Shown: positions 15,271 to 21,026 of the stretch, piece after piece | Layout: every line of letters begins with the position of its first letter | Position numbering within the stretch: position 1 is the first letter of the stretch | Assembly: GCA_046756405.1 (NCBI GenBank) | Contig: JBHHWH010000021.1 | Coordinates: forward strand, 1-33,295 | Length of the DNA: 33,295 nt | Reading direction: 5' to 3' | Source: JBHHWH01 sp046756405 | GTDB lineage: Bacteria > Actinomycetota > Acidimicrobiia > Spongiisociales > ZC4RG35 | Translations under genes and position numbers: made by a program | Notes under the pieces: model-generated | Databases searched by the model: none | Seen by the model: only the letters and a program-made list of their open reading frames with translations | What the model was told of the DNA's origin: nothing

Positions 15271-16167
15271 CTAGATCAGGGCGATGACGACAGGGATGGT
15301 GAACGCCGAGACGAGGGTGCCTGAAAGTAGGACGGCGGTGACGTAGTCGGGTTCCAGGTCGTGTTCGAGGGCGATGAGGGAGGTGAACACTGCCGCTGGC
15401 ATGGCTGCTTGGAGGACGACCACATCGGCGGGGGCCCCGCTGAGTCCGAGGATGGCCACCGCGGCGGACGCGGCAAGGGGGTTGACGACCAGCTTCAGCC
15501 CGATGGGGAGTGCCGCCTTGGCTGGAGGCAAGACCTTTTCCATCCCGGCCAGTTGGACACCGAGGGTGAGGAGCATCACCGGGATCATCGCCGCGGCGAT
15601 CAGCGAGACGGGCCGGTCGAACCAGAGGGGCAGGTCGAAGTTGGAGACGTTGACCGCCAGCGCAGGCACCACCGCCAAAGCCAAGGGTGTGGTGAGGGCC
15701 CGCCAGGCCGCTCTCGCCAGGTTGTGCTCTCTCGAACTGGCCAGGCCGACGCCGGTGAGGATACCGAGGGTGTTGATCGTGACCATGACGATGCCGGCGA
15801 TCGGGAGGGCGCCTTCCCCGAGGGCGAAGGCGACGATGGCCAAACCAAAGTTGCCCACGTTGCCGTGGATCGAGGACAGCACTGTGGCCGAGGTGACCGA
15901 CCTCGACGACCCGACCAGCCTGCCCGCCACGCCGGCTAGCACGCCGACCACCGCCACCGAGATGACGGTGGCGGCGACGATCCTTGCTACCTCACCCGCC
16001 TCGAGGTCGGCGCCGGAGAGGATGTCGAAGATGAAGACTGGTCCCAGCACCCAGTAGGCCAGGGTGGCCAGCCCGTGAGGCTTGACACCGACCGTCCGGG
16101 CAAGGAGAAACCCCGCGCCCACCACCAGGAAGACGGGGACCAGGATGTCGACGAAGATGCCCAGCAC
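15271..16167 (-). CDS. Auxin efflux carrier (AEC) family transporter
   Basis: A membrane permease of 298 aa in the AEC/BART group, exporters of carboxylates and related small molecules. About ten hydrophobic helices are visible. LVPVFLVVGAGFLLAR at the N-terminus, HGNVGNFGLAIVAFALGE in the middle (the conserved N-x-x-N/FG crossover region) and LQAAMPAAVFTSLIALEHDL near the end are family hallmarks. I place the start at GTG 16167. This gives the typical short AEC N-terminus (LGIFVDILVPVFL) and lies 7 nt after TAGGGT, whereas the GTG at 16176 would overlap that box. The substrate is unknown. The gene is flanked on both sides by 47-bp palindromic repeats. Confidence 0.88.
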   Translation of the reverse strand: MLGIFVDILVPVFLVVGAGFLLARTVGVKPHGLATLAYWVLGPVFIFDILSGADLEAGEVARIVAATVISVAVVGVLAGVAGRLVGSSRSVTSATVLSSIHGNVGNFGLAIVAFALGEGALPIAGIVMVTINTLGILTGVGLASSREHNLARAAWRALTTPLALAVVPALAVNVSNFDLPLWFDRPVSLIAAAMIPVMLLTLGVQLAGMEKVLPPAKAALPIGLKLVVNPLAASAAVAILGLSGAPADVVVLQAAMPAAVFTSLIALEHDLEPDYVTAVLLSGTLVSAFTIPVVIALI

Positions 16168-16174
16168 CGGAGGC

Positions 16175-16180
16175 ACCCTA
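16175..16180 (-). promoter_or_regulatory. Predicted -10 box, AEC transporter gene
   Basis: TAGGGT on the minus strand overlaps the upstream GTG (16176) and ends 7 nt before the in-frame GTG at 16167. This decides the start in favour of 16167. Confidence 0.5.
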
Positions 16181-16197
16181 AACCCGCCCCCATTGCT

Positions 16198-16244
16198 TTC
16201 TGTGCGGGTTTGTGGGCCAAAACGGTCCGTGGATCCGCACAGAA
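16198..16244 (+). repeat. 47-bp palindromic repeat, copy B
   Basis: Ten-bp perfect ends TTCTGTGCGG / CCGCACAGAA. Read on the plus strand, the whole element folds into a continuous 21-bp stem, six pairs being G-U, closed by the loop AAAAC. On the minus strand those six pairs would be A-C mismatches, so the folding strand here is opposite to the flanking genes and to copy A. It lies 59 nt after the lipoprotein gene stop and 17 bp upstream of the AEC -10 box. Confidence 0.9.
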
Positions 16245-16303
16245 CGGACTGGAAGACCGCAGTACGTGCCTATCGACTACACCACGTGCTGGTGGGGTTC
16301 GCT

Positions 16304-16906
16304 CTAGCGGGTCATCTCGAACTCGCCGTTGGCACCTCCGCCCCCTTCGAACTCGATGTCGTAGGTGCCCGAGATCGTGCCGCCCTCGATGGTGCCGGTC
16401 ACCGTCATCGAGGCAATGCCAGCGGTGGGAATCGCGGTGGCTTGGAATTGGAACCCATCAGCGGTGACGGTCAAAGTGAAGGGGCCGAATAGTTCAGACT
16501 CTCCCTGCACGGTTCCCGACCCCAGCTCGTCGAGGGGCAGGCCGATGGACTCAGGCTCGGGGTCCAGCTGGCCGAAGACCTGGCCGTCGAGGTTGAAAAC
16601 GACCACCAGGTTGTCGCCGGAGACGGTGAGCGTGGCCGACGCGGCACCGGAGGAGCCAAAGGTCAGGTTGCGCCACTCGCCCTGATAGTCCCCGGCGACC
16701 GCCTCCGCAGCCTCCCTGGCTCCGGAGGTGGTGGTAGTCGTTGGGGGAGTGGTGGTCGTGGTCACCGGGGTTTCCTGGGTGGTGGTGGTCTCCTCGGCGA
16801 CCTCCGCTGTGGTGGCCGTGGGCTCTTCGGTCTCGGGGCTGGTGGAGGTGGCGCAGGCGGCCACCACCAGAACCATGACAATGAACAAGCAGATTCGCCT
16901 CACCAT
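16304..16906 (-). CDS. Lipoprotein with Thr-rich linker, unknown function
   Basis: A 200-aa precursor. Residues 1-18 form a type II signal peptide (basic RR, hydrophobic LFIVMVLVV) ending in the lipobox VAAC. The lipidated Cys is followed by a linker rich in Thr and Glu, including TTTTTTPPTTTTT-like runs to about residue 60. The remaining 140 residues are a beta-rich domain with repeated short strands (ATLTVSGDNLVVVF, FTLTVTADGFQF, ASMTVTGTIEGG), consistent with a beta-sandwich or beta-barrel. No cysteine remains after the lipobox. The ATG at 16906 has a GAGG ribosome-binding site six bases upstream; longer in-frame starts lack a signal peptide at the N-terminus. The family is unknown. Confidence 0.8.
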   Translation of the reverse strand: MVRRICLFIVMVLVVAACATSTSPETEEPTATTAEVAEETTTTQETPVTTTTTPPTTTTTSGAREAAEAVAGDYQGEWRNLTFGSSGAASATLTVSGDNLVVVFNLDGQVFGQLDPEPESIGLPLDELGSGTVQGESELFGPFTLTVTADGFQFQATAIPTAGIASMTVTGTIEGGTISGTYDIEFEGGGGANGEFEMTR

Positions 16907-16986
16907 GAATACCTCACTCGACTTAGCTGCGTCGAGCCTACTCATGCGGTTCGCCCGAACGCCGCTTGCCCCACGGGCCCAGCGCC

Positions 16987-18369
16987 CTACGGAACGTACT
17001 GTTCGTCGAGGCGGACCACCTTGCCGTCTTCGATGCTGATCCACCAGGGGTCGAAGCGGAGTACGGCGAGGCGGTCCTCCGCTGGGGCGGCCAGGGCGGC
17101 GAGTAGGTCGCCATAGGAGATCAGATCAGGCTCCAGGTCCTGGTCGTCGGGGTATTCGAACCAGATCGATGTGACCGCCAGATCCCGAGACACCGGCACA
17201 GTGAACACCTTGGGGCTGTCGTTGCGGATATAGAAGTCGTTAGGGACCGGGATTTCGGTTTCCCCGTCTTCGGCGGCGGCCCGGTTGGCGTCGGGTCCAA
17301 AGAACCAGACCGCGAGGTCGAAGGCCACCTGGTTTTCTGCAGTCCCTTCCGGCTGCAGGGAGCCGAGGTAAACGCCGTCGGCGAGCCTGTCGACACCCTC
17401 GTCGGATCCCAGCCAGGGACTGACCAGTTCGCCATGCTGGTAGGCGGGCAGTTCGCCATCCCAGTCGGAGTCCCGACCCACGAGAGAAGCGAAGGTAGCC
17501 CCGGCCCAGAACGTGCGCAGACATGCTCGGCAGCGGAGATCGATGACGAAGAAGGTTTCCTCGGGGAGGGCGAGCTCGAAGGGGCCGCGGGACAGGATCA
17601 GGCGCTGGCCGTCGAAGTCGTGGAGACGGACCCAGGGGGAGTAGAAGCTGCCCACGGGGAGGTCGACGATGGCGATGTCGCCGTTGGTGACTATCAACCG
17701 GGCTGGCCTGGCGATCTCCGTGGGCCGGCCCTCGTTGTCGTAGACCACCTTCGGTGGAGTGACCCTGGCCGTCAGGCCGTTGGCTGCCGTCCAGATCACG
17801 GTCTGAGGCCTGTCGACACTGCCCTCGAAGCGGACCCGGGGGCTCTCCGGAGGATCGACGTCGGCTCCGGTGCGTAGGTCGACCCACCGTGACGGACTGA
17901 TCTGGGCGACGGGCCCGGTGTAGGTGGGGGTGACGCCCAGCAGAGAGACCTGGCCTTCGAGAACGAGGGCCGGCTCCGGAGTGTCGGCGGGAAACCACCA
18001 CAGCCCGTCGAGATCGTTCCACACGAATCCTCCGGAGCCGTCGCGGAAGAGGTTGTTGTCGCCGAGGGTGACGTTGGGCATCCACAGCATGATCCCGGTG
18101 TTGGTGAAGATCCCGTCGGGACCGTAGGTCAGCCACCCCGCCGAGCGGATCACTTCCCAGTCCACACCGGCTTTGACGGTGGTCGTGGTGGAGGTCTGGA
18201 CCGTGGTGGCGGGGGGCACCGTTGCGGTTGTAAGCGGAACCGTTGTGGTGGTGAGCGGCCCCAGGACTGTGGTCGTCTCCTGAGCAAGGGTGGTGGTCGC
18301 AGGAGCGGTGCAGGCGGCGGTCACCAGAGCCAGCACCGCAAGACCTGTCCAGAAGACCCTCTGTGACAT
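16987..18369 (-). CDS. Lipoprotein with Thr-rich linker and large external domain
   Basis: A 460-aa precursor. The signal peptide FWTGLAVLALVTAAC ends in a lipobox (TAAC). A Thr/Val/Pro-rich linker of about 45 residues follows, then some 390 residues of extracytoplasmic sequence rich in aromatic residues. Two cysteines (in DLRCRACLRTF) lie three apart and could bind metal or pair. The C-terminal 120 residues, with VAFDLAVWFFGPDANRAA and PVPNDFYIRNDSPKVFTV, look like a separate domain; I have the impression of similar tails in other actinobacterial lipoproteins but cannot name it. It lies 80 bp upstream of the smaller lipoprotein on the same strand, and the two share linker composition. A surface or wall-associated role is inferred only from location. 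Confidence 0.82.
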   Translation of the reverse strand: MSQRVFWTGLAVLALVTAACTAPATTTLAQETTTVLGPLTTTTVPLTTATVPPATTVQTSTTTTVKAGVDWEVIRSAGWLTYGPDGIFTNTGIMLWMPNVTLGDNNLFRDGSGGFVWNDLDGLWWFPADTPEPALVLEGQVSLLGVTPTYTGPVAQISPSRWVDLRTGADVDPPESPRVRFEGSVDRPQTVIWTAANGLTARVTPPKVVYDNEGRPTEIARPARLIVTNGDIAIVDLPVGSFYSPWVRLHDFDGQRLILSRGPFELALPEETFFVIDLRCRACLRTFWAGATFASLVGRDSDWDGELPAYQHGELVSPWLGSDEGVDRLADGVYLGSLQPEGTAENQVAFDLAVWFFGPDANRAAAEDGETEIPVPNDFYIRNDSPKVFTVPVSRDLAVTSIWFEYPDDQDLEPDLISYGDLLAALAAPAEDRLAVLRFDPWWISIEDGKVVRLDEQYVP

Positions 18370-18474
18370 CGAATAGAGAACTGCAAGTACAGGTAGGGAA
18401 GTTCCCGGCTCAGCTTCCCAGAGGCTCGGACAGCTCAGGGTCCCTACAAACCCGACCCTTCCTGTGTCGCGTTG

Positions 18475-18521
18475 TTCTGTGAGGGTTTTTGGTGGCTATA
18501 CCGCGGATAACACTCACAGAA
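18475..18521 (+). repeat. 47-bp palindromic repeat, copy D (divergent)
   Basis: Ends TTCTGTGAG / CTCACAGAA: the C-G pair at position 8 of the other copies is A-T here, a compensatory change. Inner pairs 20-28 and 21-27 are G-C where copy B has C-G. The loop is CTATA. The length is again exactly 47 bp. It starts 15 nt after the stop of the gene at 18537. Confidence 0.8.
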
Positions 18522-18536
18522 AGCTTGGGTCACGGT

Positions 18537-18995
18537 TCAATCGTCTATGGCGGCTATGTCAGGGAGGTTTTCTGAATCGAGCTGGGCTGTGGAGATCACC
18601 GTCCATCCGGCGGCCCGCAGCGCCTCGTGTTTGCGGCGGATGAACTCTTCGTCGTAGTCGGTCTCCCGGTCATAACCCATCTCCTCCAGCCCCTCGAAAA
18701 CGTGCTCTATCCCCTTCTCCAGGGTGATCAGCTCGTACCCGTCGCCCGTGTAGCGGTAGGCGCCGCCGAACCGGTCTAGATTCAGATAACGGCGGGTGAT
18801 CCCGTGCTTGTATAGCTCGATCACCACCCCGCAGTCTTCGGTGCGGTTCATCCACATGAACCCGCCGCACCACTCTCGGGGGATTGCCCTCTCCAACGGC
18901 CCCCAGTCGGGGTCGGTACCCAGGTTATCCTCCGCCCAGGCATCGAGGATGCGGCTGATACGCAGCACCATCTCGTCGCGACTCGGTGTCTCCAT
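18537..18995 (-). CDS. Hypothetical acidic protein
   Basis: A 152-aa soluble, acidic protein that I do not recognise. It has WCGGFMWMNRTEDCGVVIEL with two cysteines and a YKHGITRRYLNLDRFGGAYRYTG stretch that looks like an antiparallel sheet. The C-terminal half is helical and charged. GGAGGGG four bases before ATG 18995 supports the start. It lies alone between the large lipoprotein and fxsA on the same strand. No signal peptide or membrane segment is present. Confidence 0.7.
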   Translation of the reverse strand: METPSRDEMVLRISRILDAWAEDNLGTDPDWGPLERAIPREWCGGFMWMNRTEDCGVVIELYKHGITRRYLNLDRFGGAYRYTGDGYELITLEKGIEHVFEGLEEMGYDRETDYDEEFIRRKHEALRAAGWTVISTAQLDSENLPDIAAIDD

Positions 18996-19070
18996 CTCCC
19001 CTCCAGGATCTCGGATATCTCCGATCCTGCCGGGCTCAGATACCGAAGGGAAGAGGTTTGGTAGCGAGCT

Positions 19071-19442
19071 TCAGGGCTCGATGATGACGAAGTTCTGCTT
19101 GAAGCGTCGCCCCACCATCCGGTAGATGAAGTCGCGGACGGGTGGGACGAGGAGGAGAAACCCCAGGGTGTCGGTGATGAACCCGGGGGAGATGAGGAAG
19201 GCCCCGGCCACCAGGATCAACGCTCCGTCGCTTAGCTCCCGTCCCGGCAGCTCACCCCTGCTGAGACGCTCCTTGAGGCGTCGCAGCACGGGGAGCCCGG
19301 AGAGCCGCACCAGATAGGAGCCGATGAGGGCCGTGGCGAGGGCCAGGCCGAGGGCCCAGGGGAGACCGATCCACGACCCGACCCAATAGAAGGTGGCCAT
19401 CTCGGCCAGGGCAACGAGGGCGAAAACCGTAATGAACCGCAC
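19071..19442 (-). CDS. fxsA: FxsA family membrane protein
   Basis: A 123-aa inner-membrane protein. It has an N-terminal helix (VFALVALAEMATFYWVGSWIG), a second around residues 28-46 and the family signature GALILVAGAFLISPGFITDT followed by LGFLLLVPPVR. In E. coli FxsA overexpression relieves F-exclusion of phage T7 by sequestering PifA; its normal role is unknown. The GTG start at 19442 lies 6 nt after TAGCGT, so the message is probably leaderless. The C-terminal tail RRFKQNFVIIEP is shorter than in many homologues. Confidence 0.9.
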   Translation of the reverse strand: MRFITVFALVALAEMATFYWVGSWIGLPWALGLALATALIGSYLVRLSGLPVLRRLKERLSRGELPGRELSDGALILVAGAFLISPGFITDTLGFLLLVPPVRDFIYRMVGRRFKQNFVIIEP

Positions 19443-19448
19443 CCGCCC

Positions 19449-19454
19449 ACGCTA
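19449..19454 (-). promoter_or_regulatory. Predicted -10 box of leaderless fxsA
   Basis: TAGCGT on the minus strand followed by six bases and GTG 19442. Confidence 0.5.
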
Positions 19455-19490
19455 CCGCAGGGTGGAAGCTTGGAGAGGAGACCGCTGCGG

Positions 19491-19730
19491 TCAGTTGAAG
19501 CGGCGGAGACCGGCCACCCGTCGGTCCCGCTCCTCGACGCAGCGTCGGCAGACGGGGAGGCCTTGATAATCCCGGGTGGGTACCCACACCTTGCCGCAGA
19601 GGGCCCGGATGGGCTTTCCCTCCACATATCCGCGCATCTGCTGGTCCTTGGTGACGATGTGGGCGACAGCGTCGTCGTCGCCCTCGTCAACTCGGGTCTC
19701 GGGGAGGGTCCTGGTGCGCCGGTCGGTCAT
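19491..19730 (-). CDS. DUF3039 domain protein
   Basis: A 79-aa protein. AHIVTKDQQMRGYVEGKPIR and the cysteine pattern Cys45 (ALCGKVWVP), Cys61 and Cys64 (PVCRRC), with His24, match DUF3039, a small actinobacterial family with a likely zinc site. The function is unknown. ATG 19730 is chosen: TACCCT lies 8 nt upstream, and the longer in-frame reading would begin inside the 47-bp palindrome and the neighbouring gene. Copy C of the palindrome starts 9 bp upstream of the -10 box. Confidence 0.85.
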   Translation of the reverse strand: MTDRRTRTLPETRVDEGDDDAVAHIVTKDQQMRGYVEGKPIRALCGKVWVPTRDYQGLPVCRRCVEERDRRVAGLRRFN

Positions 19731-19738
19731 CGCCGCAA

Positions 19739-19744
19739 AGGGTA
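19739..19744 (-). promoter_or_regulatory. Predicted -10 box, DUF3039 gene
   Basis: TACCCT on the minus strand, 8 nt before ATG 19730. The palindrome at 19754-19800 starts 9 bp upstream, the same spacing as at the methyltransferase promoter. Confidence 0.45.
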
Positions 19745-19753
19745 ATGATTCCG

Positions 19754-19800
19754 TTCTGTGCGGGTCTACCCACCTATACGGTCCGCGAACCCGCACAGAA
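19754..19800 (+). repeat. 47-bp palindromic repeat, copy C
   Basis: Perfect 12-bp inverted ends starting TTCTGTGCGGG. The centre shares ACGGTCCG with copies A and B, but its 5' inner arm differs, leaving internal mismatches before a closing 3-bp stem and loop TATAC. It starts 7 nt after the AhpD-like gene stop. Confidence 0.88.
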
Positions 19801-19807
19801 TGGAAGC

Positions 19808-20377
19808 TCATCGCCCCATGGTGTAGAACTCGTCGTTGGGTCTCATCGCCAGGAAGTTGGCCATGCGGTTGCTGAGCGCAAAGAAGGCGGTGATGGCGGC
19901 GACATCCCAGATGTCCTCGTCGTCGAGGCCGTGGGCCCGCAGCACCTCGAAGTCGGCTCCCTCCACCTTGTAGGACTCGTTGCCCACCTTCACCGCGAAG
20001 TCGAGGATGGCTCTTTCCCGCTCGCTCAGGTCGGCCTCCCGGTAGTTGACCGCCACCTGGTCGGCGATGAGCGGATTCTTCGTCCGGATCCGCAGGATCG
20101 CTCCGTGGGCCACCACGCAGTACTGGCAGTTGTTCTCCGCGGAGGTGGCCACCACGATCATCTCCTTCTCCGCCCTGGACAACCCTCCCTCTCGGTCCAT
20201 GAGGGCGTTGTGGTAGTCGAGGAATGCTCTCATCTCGTCGGGTCGGCGGGCGAGGGCCAGAAACACGTTGGGCAGAAACCCGGTGCGCTCCTCGACGGCG
20301 CGGGCAACTTCCTTCAGGTCGTCGGGCAGGTCATCTATCTCAGGTACCGGGTAGCGGCTGATCGGCCTTTCGCTCAT
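19808..20377 (-). CDS. AhpD-like peroxidase-related protein (carboxymuconolactone decarboxylase family)
   Basis: A 189-aa all-helical protein of the AhpD/CMD superfamily. The redox motif is ENNCQYCVVAH, with Cys84, Cys87 and His91 placed as in alkylhydroperoxidase AhpD. DLPDDLKEVARAVEERTGFLPNVF is the opening of the longer peroxidase-related branch. It probably reduces peroxides or an unknown electrophile. AAAGGAGG just upstream of ATG 20377 gives a strong ribosome-binding site, unlike most genes here. The 47-bp repeat copy C begins 7 nt after its stop. Confidence 0.9.
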   Translation of the reverse strand: MSERPISRYPVPEIDDLPDDLKEVARAVEERTGFLPNVFLALARRPDEMRAFLDYHNALMDREGGLSRAEKEMIVVATSAENNCQYCVVAHGAILRIRTKNPLIADQVAVNYREADLSERERAILDFAVKVGNESYKVEGADFEVLRAHGLDDEDIWDVAAITAFFALSNRMANFLAMRPNDEFYTMGR

Positions 20378-20562
20378 GGGCCTCCTTTCCGTCTTCGGGG
20401 ATATGATCGCAGGCGGAGAGTGCGCTCAGGTCGTCTTCGTCGCCAGGTCAGTTGGGAACCATGGCGCTAGCCAGGGGTCGTGCTCTGCTTGGTCCGTCGG
20501 CCCCTGCGAGGCTCTGATGTTGGCGGGTTCGGCGTCCCAGAAACGCCGGGGCGTAGGCCATC

Positions 20563-20589
20563 TAGTGTGGTGCCAGCCGAACTCGGAGG
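20563..20589 (+). promoter_or_regulatory. Predicted -10 box and RBS in front of an ATA start
   Basis: TAGTGT at 20563-20568 predicts transcription from about 20575. GGAGG at 20585-20589 is followed by six bases and the in-frame codon ATA at 20596. The first three bases of the -10 box form the upstream in-frame stop codon TAG, so no start can lie further upstream. Confidence 0.55.
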
Positions 20590-20595
20590 CTTGAG

Positions 20596-20967
20596 ATACC
20601 CCTTCCCCGTTGGCTGGCCAAGATCAACAGGCGGGTCTTCAACCCCATAGAGGTGCGTCGTGGGGCTCGGCCGGTGGTAGTTCACGTCGGTCGATCCTCG
20701 GGCGCCACCTACTACACGCCCATTGACGCCCACCCCACCGACGCTGGCTACGTGCTGGTCATCAGGTATGGCCCCGAGTCTGATTGGGTGAAGAACATCC
20801 TCGCCGCCGGTGAGGCCATCCTCCGCCTGGACGGCGAGAACCATCGGCTCGGATTGCCGCGTCTCGTCGGCCAGGAGGAGGCCGTGGCCGCCCTGCCCTC
20901 CGGCTACGAGCCGGGAAAAGACTTCTTCAGGGCCTCCCTTTACCTACTGCTGGCAACCGCTGAATAA
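20596..20967 (+). CDS. Deazaflavin (F420)-dependent nitroreductase-like protein, apparent ATA start
   Basis: A 123-aa protein of the Ddn-like split-barrel family, which binds F420 in actinobacteria. The family pattern runs from the first residues: PLPRWLAKINRRVFNPIE, then VVHVGRSSGATYYTPIDA, YVLVIRYGPESDWVKNILAAG and LRLDGENHRLGLPRLV. The usual N-terminus (PLPR...) is encoded from ATA 20596, upstream of the GTG at 20653. There is no ATG, GTG or TTG in frame between the stop codon at 20563 and 20653. GGAGG is six bases before ATA. CTG 20614 is the only other near-cognate choice and lacks a ribosome-binding site. Starting at 20653 would remove about 19 conserved residues. Confidence 0.8.
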   Translation: MPLPRWLAKINRRVFNPIEVRRGARPVVVHVGRSSGATYYTPIDAHPTDAGYVLVIRYGPESDWVKNILAAGEAILRLDGENHRLGLPRLVGQEEAVAALPSGYEPGKDFFRASLYLLLATAE

Positions 20968-21026
20968 ACCTCGACTCCCATACCCCGGCCCGGGATCCGG
21001 GGCGCTACACCTCGCAGTCGGAGGGG

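Noticed and set aside
15213..19800. 47-bp repeats as a CRISPR array
   Set aside because: They are separated by 1-2.3 kb with genes between, are palindromic and vary in the centre; no spacer periodicity and no cas genes are present.
20530..20548. CGGCGT/ACGCCG hairpin upstream of the nitroreductase-like gene
   Set aside because: A 6-bp stem with a 7-nt loop is expected by chance at this GC content, and there is no T-tract or homology to other sites.
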